Shown: positions 1 to 11,360 of the stretch, one piece after another
How positions within the stretch are numbered: position 1 is the stretch's first letter
Layout of the letters: every line of letters begins with the position of its first letter
DNA from: Bremerella sp. TYQ1
Lineage (GTDB): Bacteria; Planctomycetota; Planctomycetia; Pirellulales; Pirellulaceae
Reading direction: 5' to 3'
Length of the DNA: 64,000 bases
NCBI RefSeq assembly: GCF_020150455.1
Contig: NZ_CP083740.1
Coordinates: 3,348,001 to 3,412,000, forward strand
Notes under the pieces: model-generated
The model's input: the letters and a program-made list of their open reading frames with translations, nothing else
Database searches by the model: none
Told to the model about the DNA's origin: nothing
Made by a program: the position numbers and the translations under genes

Positions 1-501
1 CAGAAGATTGTTATCCGTATCAAATAGATCGGCAACGTATTCAAAATCGTTGGTGACCGAGAAGTCGGCTCCAAATTCAATGGTTACTAAGTCGACGTTC
101 ATAAGCTCGACGTCGCTAGATAGAACCCCCGTCAACTCGGTCCCCATCCCGATTCCCAGGAATGTCAACGTCGAGTTACCATTGGTGTCGTCGAAGACGG
201 ACAAGTCGTCTAGCGACGTAACCGTATTGACGAATGGGTCACCGACCAGCGTGGCCCCAGTCACCTCTAGAAAGCCGCCGCCGTTGCGACCAATGGAAAC
301 GTCCGCACCGGCCGCGTCGTAGACGATCGTCAGCGAATTCGCGACGTTGTCGTACGTCGCCGTGGCTGCCAAGACCACACGGGGCTCGAGTTCCCGGAAG
401 CGGAGCTTAGTATCGTATTGCTCTTGGAATGCTTGCTGCGCGCGGACTTTGGGGCTGGTCTTCTGGCCAAAGATACGCTTCCAGAGGCTCTGCTTTTTCA
501 T
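1..501 (-). CDS. LEPR-motif exported/surface protein, N-terminal fragment
   Basis: An open frame starts at the ATG complementary to 499-501 and runs without a stop off the left edge, giving 167 codons. The N-terminus is basic (MKKQSLWKRIFGQK) and is followed near residue 36 by RELEPRVVLAA, which matches the LEPR-XLL motif found at the start of very large secreted or surface proteins of planctomycetes. The rest is rich in G, T, D, N and V (for example VTGATLVGDP, NGNSTLTFLGIG), like repetitive beta-rich adhesin-type proteins. The function is unknown; a giant surface or secreted protein is inferred. The GAF/HlyD/M50 cluster at 1981-7166 lies nearby and could be its exporter, but that is speculation. 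Only the N-terminus is visible, so C-terminal domains cannot be judged. Confidence 0.8.
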   Translation of the reverse strand, partial: MKKQSLWKRIFGQKTSPKVRAQQAFQEQYDTKLRFRELEPRVVLAATATYDNVANSLTIVYDAAGADVSIGRNGGGFLEVTGATLVGDPFVNTVTSLDDLSVFDDTNGNSTLTFLGIGMGTELTGVLSSDVELMNVDLVTIEFGADFSVTNDFEYVADLFDTDNNLL

Positions 502-951
502 GGTTCGCTGCTCAGCGTGCGGCAAGGAGAGGCAGGAACTCGTTAGGATGGGACCGATCAAGGAGGAGAGCGCGGAACAAGGAGGCCGCAAATTGCCTAT
601 TTTGCGCTAAATCCCCCAGACTAACGAATTCTCAGATAGAAGTTCATTCAAGTCACGGTCCTGTGGGATGTCAATGAACTTCCTATGAAATTGAATAAGG
701 CCCCGTTATTTCCTTCAAATACCCCTCTGCGGGAGACCATCGTCCCTTAGGCAAATGCCTTGCTACGGGCAAAACCGTGATGAATGGGCGAATCACAATA
801 GGCAAACTAGATAAACCCTTTCATTTGCCCCCATAATTGTGTGGGGGACGTTCTGTGACGGTCGAAAGAACCAAGGACGTCGCTGCCTCTGGGGAGCGGG
901 TCGAGTCGGTGTGCCTATCGAGTGCCACGTCTGGATAGAGGATTCCTCGCA
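502..951. other. Intergenic region between divergent genes
   Basis: 450 bases lie between the LEPR-type gene (leftward) and the proline-rich protein (rightward), so promoters for both should be here. I see a 10-bp perfect inverted repeat at 639-682 (listed separately) and a short hairpin at 828-847 (CCCCCA/TGGGGG arms). No convincing gene, RNA or named regulatory motif was found. Confidence 0.5.
639..682. repeat. 10-bp inverted repeat (GAAGTTCATT...AATGAACTTC)
   Basis: The arms 639-648 and 673-682 are perfectly complementary and separated by 24 bases. The repeat lies about 140 bp upstream of the LEPR-type gene start. It could be an operator or a leader hairpin. No T-tract follows, so it is not an obvious intrinsic terminator. 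Confidence 0.5.
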
Positions 952-1956
952 ATGCCCAGCGTCTTGCAAATACAGAAACTTTGCTTTCACCACCTTGGCC
1001 GAGCTACCGCTCTGCTGATGCTGACGCTATGCCTGGTGAGCACTCTTTCTGCGGCAGAACCGACCACGAAGCCACGCTTGCGCATTCATCCGGTCACTTC
1101 CCAGAAGACCATGCAGCGTTCGGCGACCATTCGCCAAACCGGCGGTACGTCTCCCTCGACACTGAAACCAGTCGTCAAAGCAGCTGCCATGACGCTGCTT
1201 CAGCCAGAGCCTCCTGCTGCTGATCCGACGCCGATCGTTCCACCGATTGTCGAACCAGCTGCACCGACAGCTCCAACACCGCAACTAGACGCTCCAATGC
1301 CGATGCCAATGGTCGATCCACCTGTTGCGCCGCTGGCTCAACCGATGTCGCCCCCAGCAGTCAGTCCATCTGATTCGGCGCCATCGGCCCCGCAGCCGTT
1401 GCCTTCGCTGGCCAATGATCGTGGACGGCTGACGGGCAAGCCTGACAGCTTCTTCGAGAGCTTGACCCCGGAAGACCGCGAGCTGCTCTACGATGGCAAG
1501 CTGCCGGATCAGTTTGGAATCGGCCGCACGTTCGACTACGAAATCGACGGCAAGGAAGTGACTCCGCCAACCAATATTGCGGCGAAAGTGTTCTCGCAAG
1601 AACCTGTCGAAGACTTCCCTAACGGTTATCACCGCGATTGGTATCCGATGGTGGCCATGTGGGAAGCCCCAGCACTGTACCATCGTCCGCTCTACTTCGA
1701 GGAAGTCAACCTCGAACGTTATGGCCACACGCATAAGCATTTGCAGCCGGTGTTCTCGGCGGCCCATTTCTTCGGCAACACGTTGGCTTTGCCATACAAG
1801 ATGGGTGCCTATCCACCGTGCGAACGGATTTATACGCTTGGCCATTATCGACCTGGCGATTGTAACCCGCACGATATCCACACGACACCGTTTACCTGGA
1901 AGGGTGTCATCTACACCGGGGCCGTTTACTCCGGCGTTGGCGCTGCATTTCCTTAG
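952..1956 (+). CDS. Proline-rich exported protein of unknown function
   Basis: The protein has 334 residues from the ATG at 952, chosen because AGAGGA sits about 9 bases upstream and because a signal peptide follows (ending near LSAAEP). An in-frame ATG at 922 would add 10 residues. After the signal comes a low-complexity stretch rich in P, A and Q (roughly residues 70-155), probably a flexible periplasmic or cell-surface linker. The C-terminal 150 residues form a compact aromatic-rich domain with RPLYFEEVNLERYG and AHFFGNTLALPYKMG. I recall similar segments in planctomycete hypothetical proteins, but no function is known to me. It ends 24 bases before the stop of the convergent M50/HlyD gene, with a short GACGC/GCGTC hairpin between them. 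Confidence 0.75.
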   Translation: MPSVLQIQKLCFHHLGRATALLMLTLCLVSTLSAAEPTTKPRLRIHPVTSQKTMQRSATIRQTGGTSPSTLKPVVKAAAMTLLQPEPPAADPTPIVPPIVEPAAPTAPTPQLDAPMPMPMVDPPVAPLAQPMSPPAVSPSDSAPSAPQPLPSLANDRGRLTGKPDSFFESLTPEDRELLYDGKLPDQFGIGRTFDYEIDGKEVTPPTNIAAKVFSQEPVEDFPNGYHRDWYPMVAMWEAPALYHRPLYFEEVNLERYGHTHKHLQPVFSAAHFFGNTLALPYKMGAYPPCERIYTLGHYRPGDCNPHDIHTTPFTWKGVIYTGAVYSGVGAAFP

Positions 1957-1980
1957 TGGTAACAGACGCTTTTGCGTCGC

Positions 1981-4200
1981 TTACGAGAAGAAGCGGAAGT
2001 TGAGCTGAACGAACCGGGCAAGCACTTGCCACAACGTTTGCGTTCGCCCGACGACGACGGCTCGGCCAACGGTGCCTGGAAGTACCGTTGCCGCGTTTTC
2101 GTCTTCAACCAGCTCGACCGTTACCGAGTAAGCCCCGCGTGACAGGGCCAGCGAGCCATCCTCCTGGCGTTTGAGTGCCAATGACTCGTTAGCAGTCAGG
2201 TTACGCGGCACGTCGGTTGATTGATCGGTCGACACCTCTTTTACGGTGCCGGACACGCTGTGCAGCGAAGCACCATCGAACAAGATCGAAACATCATCGC
2301 CGGGGCGAATCAGCTCGATTTGATCCTGATTGACTAAAAGCCGGGCCTGAAGCGCCGACGCATCGCCGATCAGGCAAAGCAGTTCGCCCCGTTCTAAAAC
2401 ACAGCCACGGTTCTTAGGATCTAGCGGACTACCTGACCAGGTCGCCAAGAAGCGATCTGACTTCTGCTTCTCCATTTTGCGTGGAGCTGAAATGACAACG
2501 CCATCTTCCGGAGCACGAATGGTTAGCTGATCTTGCTGCCGCTGCAAGATGGCCAACTGCTGCTCGAGATCGGCGAGTGCGGACTTGGCGGTCGGAATCT
2601 GGGCGGCCGCTTCCGGGTTGTTGTTCGAGCGAAGTTCGAGACCTTTGAGGTGCTGCCGCTGAACGTTGATCTCGCCGTTGGTTTTCAGCAAGTCGGCTTC
2701 CAATTGGTCGTTGGCCAGCGTCGCGAGGATGTCTCCTTTTTGAACGGCCTGATCTGGGCGCACCGTTTCGATCACGCGACCATCGACTTGCACATAGACG
2801 CGATGGTCGGAGTCGACTTCGGCGATGACAGGAACATGAATTCGTGAGGGGATAGGAATCATGGCCAGTCCGAAACCGACCAGCGTTAGCCCAGCCATCG
2901 CCCACGCGACGCGGCTTTTCACCATGGCATCTCCCCTTCCCTTCGGCCGCTTGAGCCACTGCGTGAAACGAATTGCCGGACGCAGCAATAGCCCAGTGGC
3001 AAATAAAACAACAATGGTATGCCATAGCGGAACCATATCGTTCTGGCGACATACTTTGTACAGAAACCACAGAATCAAGCCAAATACGAACGTTCGATAA
3101 ATTATTGCTAAAGCGGCATACGTCCGTAGCGTTGCCGCACGTGGTTCCGGCATCGTAGGTTGCGGATAGCGATAGAACCAGTTCTTGAGCGGTGTCCAAA
3201 ACGCTTCGGTTGCTCGCGAACTGAGATTCGGAAGGTTCAGCAGATCGGACAAAATGTAGTAGCCGTCGTATCGCAGAAGCGGATTGGCGTTGATCAGCAC
3301 GGTGCTGACGCCGCATACAAAGACAACGTTCAACAGCCATTCACTGATCGGCCCCGGCTGGGCAAAGTACCACAGCGTGAAAGCGATGGTGGCGAGGATC
3401 ACTTCCATGTACATGCCCGCCGCTGAAACGAAGATCCGTTGCCACCGCCTCGGAAAAAGCCACGCATCGGAAACATCGCAGTACATCGCCGGGGTGAAGA
3501 CCATCAGTAGAATACCAATCTGATGGCATTCACCTCCGAGTGCTTTGCAGCAGTAGGCATGCCCCAGTTCGTGTAGCACTTTCACCAGGGCAAACGTGAC
3601 CAACAGCACGATAAGATTTTCGCCGCGGAAGAACTCCGATTCGCTCGGCATGCGAGCCGTAATCGACTCGGCATTGAGCAGCCCCAGCAGTAGTGCCATC
3701 GCGGCGAACGCCATAACCAGCCAAACGGTGGTCGGCCGAAACAGCAAGCGAACGGCGCCGACTGTCGCGGTCAAAAAACGTTCTGGGTCAACACCGGGAA
3801 GTCGAATTGCTAAGACTTGCAGCGGCAGGCTGGCCCCCTGCATCCATGCTTGTTTCTGCTTCCGCTTGAGCAGTCCTTCGGCTTGATTGTCAGCGGAACC
3901 GACGAGTAGCCCACGTTGATAAAGGCTATGGCAGAATCCAAGAATCTCTTGCTGAGAAATTCGGTGCGGAGCGAACTTTTCGTCGTACTGTTCTTTAATT
4001 TCCGCAAGCGTATTGCGGCCATCAATCCGACGCATGATGAACACTTCGGACGGCCCGAAGTGAAAGTAGCGTAGCGTCACGGGATCTTTCACGACCCAGA
4101 CTTCTTCGCGATCTTCCCGTCGCCGCGCGTAGACTAAGTCAGGACGGATGCGGACTCCGCTGCGGAGGCCAGTTTCAGACTCGACGGTCGCCGTCGCCAC
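1981..4200 (-). CDS. PqqD-like / M50 zinc metalloprotease / HlyD-like membrane protein
   Basis: The protein has 739 residues from a GTG at 4200, preceded by AGGGA; longer readings would overlap the upstream gene. Residues about 15-100 resemble a PqqD-like domain. A multi-TM peptidase M50 domain follows, with zinc motif HELGH (H210, E211, H214) and a later NPLLRYDGYY motif that supplies the second-site Asp. From about residue 460 there is one TM and a HlyD/biotinyl-lipoyl-type periplasmic region with coiled coil (RVIETVRPDQAVQKGD; DGVVISAPRKM). Proteins of this layout are annotated as putative peptide zinc metalloproteases and occur with peptide or protein export systems. It is the last gene of a three-gene leftward operon with an HlyD adaptor (11 bp upstream) and a GAF-HlyD fusion. 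The substrate is unknown; proteolysis coupled to export is inferred. Confidence 0.85.
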   Translation of the reverse strand: MATATVESETGLRSGVRIRPDLVYARRREDREEVWVVKDPVTLRYFHFGPSEVFIMRRIDGRNTLAEIKEQYDEKFAPHRISQQEILGFCHSLYQRGLLVGSADNQAEGLLKRKQKQAWMQGASLPLQVLAIRLPGVDPERFLTATVGAVRLLFRPTTVWLVMAFAAMALLLGLLNAESITARMPSESEFFRGENLIVLLVTFALVKVLHELGHAYCCKALGGECHQIGILLMVFTPAMYCDVSDAWLFPRRWQRIFVSAAGMYMEVILATIAFTLWYFAQPGPISEWLLNVVFVCGVSTVLINANPLLRYDGYYILSDLLNLPNLSSRATEAFWTPLKNWFYRYPQPTMPEPRAATLRTYAALAIIYRTFVFGLILWFLYKVCRQNDMVPLWHTIVVLFATGLLLRPAIRFTQWLKRPKGRGDAMVKSRVAWAMAGLTLVGFGLAMIPIPSRIHVPVIAEVDSDHRVYVQVDGRVIETVRPDQAVQKGDILATLANDQLEADLLKTNGEINVQRQHLKGLELRSNNNPEAAAQIPTAKSALADLEQQLAILQRQQDQLTIRAPEDGVVISAPRKMEKQKSDRFLATWSGSPLDPKNRGCVLERGELLCLIGDASALQARLLVNQDQIELIRPGDDVSILFDGASLHSVSGTVKEVSTDQSTDVPRNLTANESLALKRQEDGSLALSRGAYSVTVELVEDENAATVLPGTVGRAVVVGRTQTLWQVLARFVQLNFRFFS

Positions 4201-4211
4201 GCGTGTTCCCT

Positions 4212-5096
4212 TTAAGACTTCGGCTGAATCGTCATCGAGGCACGAAGCCCTGGCCGCAGCTTCAAGCCGTTGTTCTCGACATCCACCCAAACGCGAACTT
4301 GCCCGTTAACGGGATCAACTTCCGGGTCGACGAAGGTCACTTTCCCGGTCACTTCGATCGGATCACGATTCGGAATCTCGACAGTCACAAGTGCTGGTGA
4401 ACCGATTAGCTCGATCATCGCTTCTTCGTTGCGAATGAATCCTTCGGCCCGAAGTCTATCGATGCGAACCACTTTGAAAACGGTATCACTGGTTTCGACC
4501 CATTCGCCGCGTTTGCGATAAACACCGACGACCATACCTTCGATCGGCGAATAAATCTTGTGTTTCTCAAGTTGCATTTGCACGATCTGCAACTCCGCAT
4601 CACGCAGGCGGGACGTCAGATCGGCAATGGCCATTTTTTCTTCCGACTGCTCAATCTCGAGACGGCTTTTCTCGACGACCAATCGCAGGCGATCCATTTC
4701 CGTCGCGGAAACACTTTTCTCCGCGATCGACAATGCTTCTTCCGAACGAGCCAGCTCTGCGGCGGCCACATCCAGGCTCTTGCGAGCAAAGCGAATGTTC
4801 ACGTCGTTCTTGGCTTCGCGCTCGGCGATATCGAGATCGACTTTGGCTCGCTGCATCTCCAGTTCTTTTTCAACGCTGTGAATCTTGGCGATCAATTGCC
4901 CTCGATCGACGATCGTTCCTTCGGTAACCGAAACGTCTTCCAGCACGCCCGACTGCTGAGCAGGAACCTCGACCGTTTCGACGATCTTCAGCAGCGTTGC
5001 CGAGACCTCAACTTCTTCTGCGGCAAGCGTATTCGAGACGAACGAGAATGCGGCGATAGCGAGAAGCGTGGGGGCAAACCATGATTTTCGAGGCAT
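4212..5096 (-). CDS. HlyD-family periplasmic adaptor (membrane fusion protein)
   Basis: The protein has 294 residues, with a signal peptide or N-terminal anchor ending around NTLAAEE. It has the usual adaptor order: a beta/lipoyl half-motif (VEVPAQQSGVLEDVSV), a long helical hairpin at about residues 80-165 (heptad-like, rich in E, K and R), the second lipoyl half (KIYSPIEGMVVGVYRKRGEWV) and a beta-barrel domain ending in PGLRASMTI. Adaptors of this family bridge inner-membrane transporters to outer-membrane channels. No ABC or RND pump gene is adjacent; the partners are the M50/HlyD protein downstream and the GAF/HlyD protein 40 bp upstream, all on the same strand. A TolC-like gene occurs at 21244 but is far away. 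Confidence 0.88.
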   Translation of the reverse strand: MPRKSWFAPTLLAIAAFSFVSNTLAAEEVEVSATLLKIVETVEVPAQQSGVLEDVSVTEGTIVDRGQLIAKIHSVEKELEMQRAKVDLDIAEREAKNDVNIRFARKSLDVAAAELARSEEALSIAEKSVSATEMDRLRLVVEKSRLEIEQSEEKMAIADLTSRLRDAELQIVQMQLEKHKIYSPIEGMVVGVYRKRGEWVETSDTVFKVVRIDRLRAEGFIRNEEAMIELIGSPALVTVEIPNRDPIEVTGKVTFVDPEVDPVNGQVRVWVDVENNGLKLRPGLRASMTIQPKS

Positions 5097-5135
5097 AAAT
5101 CGATCTCGTTGTGCACGAGGAAACAGGGAGGCGAA

Positions 5136-7166
5136 TTACCAAAACAAATAGCGGCGGACGGTCTCGACCAGTTGATATGTCCACACATAGGCGACCGATC
5201 GCTGACCACATTCAATCCGCCCAACAACACTGAGCCCATGACGTAAGTGCGGGATTTCGGACTTGTCAATTTCCGCTTCAAGCGGCACGAATGGCTCCGG
5301 GGAGTCCTCGTCGAGATCAACAATCGAAGCCGATTCAACCAGTTCACCCCGATACGTTTTGCCTGGTTCGTTGACGAGTTGAAAACGAACCGCCAAAGGT
5401 TCTTTGACCTGCTGCTGAGCGGTGACGACGTGATGCGTGCGTTTGTCGGGCAGCTCCAACTCTAACATCCAAGGGCCATCGACATCGGCGACTTTCATTA
5501 GCAGTTCGCCGCGACTGACCGGGCGCGCGGCAAGAACTTGCTCCACTTCCCAGTCGAGCACCTGGCCATCGATCGGACTGACGAGCTTCAGATCGTCTTC
5601 TCGCTTCTGCAGTAGATCTCGCTGCTGAGTGAGGTTTTCAATCAGTTTGGTCAGCTTCATCTGATCGGCCGAAAGATCCTCGAACGATTCCGGCGGGCGA
5701 CTTTCCGAGCGAGGATCGCGCCGCATCCCTTGCGAACGTTTGACCAAGATCGCATCGAGTTCGGCCTGGGCCGTTTGCAGTTGCCCGACGATCTCGGTGC
5801 GTTGCAAATTGAATTCGTTGGATCGGAGCTGAATCAGTGGCGAGTCTTTCTCGACCGGCTGCCCATGCTTAACAAAGATCTCTTCGACGTAGCCATCGGA
5901 CGGGGCAAACACATTGCGTTCGACGACGGGAACCAGTTGCCCATGCACTTCAATCGAGAAGTCGGTAGGTATGAGAAACAACGCCGCGACAACAACGATC
6001 AGCGGAATGAGCACTTTGAGCGTCGTCGATAAGCGATACCAACCGACCGTTGCTAGTAGGCCGCCCAACGGAATCAGTACCGAGGCCAACGGCAGTTGGT
6101 GATAAGCTTTCGCGTTACCGAGTGCTGTGCTCGCATGACGCACGATCGGCTCGGCACGCTGCAGCAGATGATGTCCATCCAGTTGCTCGATACTTTCGAT
6201 GGCGAGGGCCCCAACAAGTTCTTGCGCGGGGCGAATGTTCGATTCGTCTTCGTCGTCCGACTTCGCTGCTTCCAACAGCGGCACGATGGCGAGGACCTTC
6301 GACGGGGTCTCTTCCAGGTATTCGACCAAGGCCTCCTCGACTTGTGGTGGGAGGTTTTCTGTCTCGCCGGTGTAGAGCAGTGTTTGCTTGGAACGAACGA
6401 CTTCCGCGGCCAGGCGTTCCAGCTTACGAACGGTGTTGGAGCGTCGGTGCGGCTTGTCGACGCCAGAGATTGCTTCCAATCGACAACGGCTACCTCGCGT
6501 GGAAAGGACGGCGACTCGATCCGCATCGAGGCAGTTACGTGCTTCGTTGGCAATTCGGTAGGCGGTCTTCTCGTATGACAGGTCCGTATGCACGAGCCCG
6601 GCAAATTCGAGCTGGCGTTTCCAGTCGAATTGGTGCTGCTGAAAGTCCCTTAGTAGCGACTGTTGCTGATAGTGCTGGGCAACTTCCGCGAATGCGTGCG
6701 TGATTCGTTGATGGGTATGAACGACCGACTTGGCGAGATTCGTCGACTGATAGAGCGCAAGCACCCCCCATGGATCGCCAGCAACTTGCAGCGGCACGGC
6801 GACGAGTTGGTACTTCCCTGGCGCGGCGTCACTTCCCGGCAGCACGTCCGCTTCACCGCTATGAAAGACCTGGAACAAATAGGCTTCGTCGTCGCTCATT
6901 GCCTTCGCGGCTTGTCCCATCGGGTAGCAGGCCGCTAAATCGGTTTGATGGGCGAGAAGCAAATGGCCGCTGGGGCCCTTCGTCCAGATAGCTGCCCCGA
7001 CGGCCGACGCCGCGAACGTCAGACGATCGAGCAGTTGCCCATAGAAGACGTCCGGCGCAATCGGTTTGTCGGACAAATCGGCCATTTCATCGAGCAACGA
7101 CTCGATTCTCTGCCGGGCCTCGTCCGCCGTCCGGGGTGCGTCTTGATGATGCAACGATGATTCCAT
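5136..7166 (-). CDS. GAF-GAF-TM-HlyD fusion protein
   Basis: The protein has 676 residues. Residues about 40-170 and 200-350 look like two GAF sensor domains (GAAIWTKGPSGHLLLAHQ; DRVAVLSTRGSRCRLEAISG). A hydrophobic segment follows at about 365-405 (LKVLIPLIVVVAALFLIP), then an HlyD-type adaptor region with paired lipoyl motifs (FAPSDGYVEEIFVKHGQPVE; LVSPIDGQVLDWEVEQVLA) and a coiled coil between them. The layout puts a ligand-sensing part in the cytoplasm and an adaptor in the periplasm, unusual because adaptors are normally not sensory. It is the first gene of the operon with the HlyD and M50/HlyD genes. What is sensed or exported is unknown. Confidence 0.82.
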   Translation of the reverse strand: MESSLHHQDAPRTADEARQRIESLLDEMADLSDKPIAPDVFYGQLLDRLTFAASAVGAAIWTKGPSGHLLLAHQTDLAACYPMGQAAKAMSDDEAYLFQVFHSGEADVLPGSDAAPGKYQLVAVPLQVAGDPWGVLALYQSTNLAKSVVHTHQRITHAFAEVAQHYQQQSLLRDFQQHQFDWKRQLEFAGLVHTDLSYEKTAYRIANEARNCLDADRVAVLSTRGSRCRLEAISGVDKPHRRSNTVRKLERLAAEVVRSKQTLLYTGETENLPPQVEEALVEYLEETPSKVLAIVPLLEAAKSDDEDESNIRPAQELVGALAIESIEQLDGHHLLQRAEPIVRHASTALGNAKAYHQLPLASVLIPLGGLLATVGWYRLSTTLKVLIPLIVVVAALFLIPTDFSIEVHGQLVPVVERNVFAPSDGYVEEIFVKHGQPVEKDSPLIQLRSNEFNLQRTEIVGQLQTAQAELDAILVKRSQGMRRDPRSESRPPESFEDLSADQMKLTKLIENLTQQRDLLQKREDDLKLVSPIDGQVLDWEVEQVLAARPVSRGELLMKVADVDGPWMLELELPDKRTHHVVTAQQQVKEPLAVRFQLVNEPGKTYRGELVESASIVDLDEDSPEPFVPLEAEIDKSEIPHLRHGLSVVGRIECGQRSVAYVWTYQLVETVRRYLFW

Positions 7167-7362
7167 GGTTCGATGGGATGGTCCTGTCCGCGGAAGACAT
7201 AGTGCGCGACAGGATCAAACTTGAATTATCCGGAATTCGTGAAACGCGGCAAATGGATTATGCCTTGTCAGGGTGCCCGCAGGTGGGACATACGACGTTT
7301 CACTATAAACGCAGAGCGCGTAGTTCCCCCGATTTGACGAGTCAAACCAGAAGAAACGTCCA

Positions 7363-7390
7363 CAAAAAAACGGCAGCGAGGTGCTGCCGT
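7363..7390 (-). terminator. Intrinsic terminator of the main T6SS operon
   Basis: On the minus strand an 8-bp perfect stem (ACGGCAGC/GCTGCCGT, 5-base loop) is followed by a run of seven or eight T. It lies about 50 bases beyond the stop of tssH/clpV and should end the leftward T6SS transcript. Confidence 0.88.
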
Positions 7391-7439
7391 TGGAAGAATC
7401 GGAGTGGACGATTCAGTTTACTTGATCCGCATAATCGGA

Positions 7440-10136
<2,697 letters not shown>

Positions 10137-10220
10137 GGTAGGTCGATCCCTTTCAATTCAATCTTTGAATGTTTCCCGAGTTGATCCGACATGCCCCAAT
10201 TCGTACGTGAATTGATCTTC

Positions 10221-11360
10221 TTATTGCGTCGCCGTCTGTGTGGTGCCCAGCGGATACCCCGAGTGCTGGAACACGGCATCTTCAACGTCGTTGACGAATT
10301 CGCCGACGCGCAGCCACATGTTATACCCCAAATAACATGGCTCTTCCTCGCTCCCTAAGACACAGGGAGGAACCTCCGATTTTTTTAACACTAGCTGTGT
10401 ATCGAAATCCAATGAATTCCCAACATAGGTCCGCGTCAGTTGTGCGACTTCGGCCAGCTGATCGCCATTAGGCATCAGTCGCTGGTACTGCTGATAACCG
10501 ACCGGACCGATGCGCAAACGAAAGCGTGTCTCGCAGTTCCACATCCGCTGGCCAATCACCGTCTCCTCGCCTAAACGGTTGTTTCCTCCGAGCGTGCCGG
10601 AGGCGTTCGGCAAGCGAGACTGATCGGCCGGGTCGAGGTAAAGCCAATGGCCGGTGTACTGCTGCACGACGACATCAAACGCGAAGTAGTCTTCCAAGAT
10701 CTGTTGCAGCCCCAACGCCGAGCGAGGACGGTGGGCGAAGTGGCCGGCGTAGTATAGAAATGTCTCGTCATCGATCAGCAAACGTTGACGAACGCCATCG
10801 GTCCCCATGCCGACCAATGCATGCAGCGACTTGGTAAAGAGGTCCAGCTCTTTCGGTTTCAGTGAATGACGTCGAGCACGTTCAAAGGCGATCGGAAAGC
10901 GATACTTCTCCCACGCTTTGTAAAAGAGCGACAAAATCCGGTGATGGAACAAGTCGATGAAGTCGCGCAGGGCATAATCTTTTCGCCGAACCCGATCGAG
11001 GATCGTTTGCGTATAATGCATCGGCATCACCCCCTGGGCACCAAATATCCCCATGAAGGTGGTCGTCATCGTGAAGGGTGGTTCCCCTTCGGGATGGGCA
11101 TGCTCAGCATCAGGACGCTTGCGAATGATCGACGTCACTTCGCTTGGTGGAAATGTTCGGGCGCAGAGCACCTTTAACTCGACCAATTCGCGCTGCGGCG
11201 GACCGTCGCGACCGACCGACTTCCAATCAGGAAACGCGTCGGGATCTTCCTGCGCAACACGCTCCAGCAGACGCATGGCCTGGAAGAAGTCGAACTGATA
11301 CGGCTTCTCGATCAAACGGCTTGCTACAGTAGCACGTTTTCGCCGGCCCTCGGTGCCCAA
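10221..11360 (-). CDS. tssG: T6SS baseplate protein TssG (VasB/ImpH)
   Basis: The protein is up to 379 residues and carries the TssG hallmark PYQFDFFQAMRLLE near its N-terminus, then GIFGAQGVMPMHYTQ and a FIDLFHHRILSLFYKAW segment, all typical of the family. TssG joins TssF and TssE in the baseplate wedge on which the sheath assembles. The start given is a TTG that overlaps the end of tssF by 37 bases; a downstream TTG at L17 is also possible, so the N-terminus is uncertain. It lies between tssF and tssH in the same leftward operon. Confidence 0.93.
   Translation of the reverse strand: MGTEGRRKRATVASRLIEKPYQFDFFQAMRLLERVAQEDPDAFPDWKSVGRDGPPQRELVELKVLCARTFPPSEVTSIIRKRPDAEHAHPEGEPPFTMTTTFMGIFGAQGVMPMHYTQTILDRVRRKDYALRDFIDLFHHRILSLFYKAWEKYRFPIAFERARRHSLKPKELDLFTKSLHALVGMGTDGVRQRLLIDDETFLYYAGHFAHRPRSALGLQQILEDYFAFDVVVQQYTGHWLYLDPADQSRLPNASGTLGGNNRLGEETVIGQRMWNCETRFRLRIGPVGYQQYQRLMPNGDQLAEVAQLTRTYVGNSLDFDTQLVLKKSEVPPCVLGSEEEPCYLGYNMWLRVGEFVNDVEDAVFQHSGYPLGTTQTATQ

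Noticed and set aside
1285..1881. Minus-strand open frame opposite the proline-rich protein
   Set aside because: R/W-rich composition typical of an antisense frame; the plus-strand protein has a signal peptide and a ribosome binding site.
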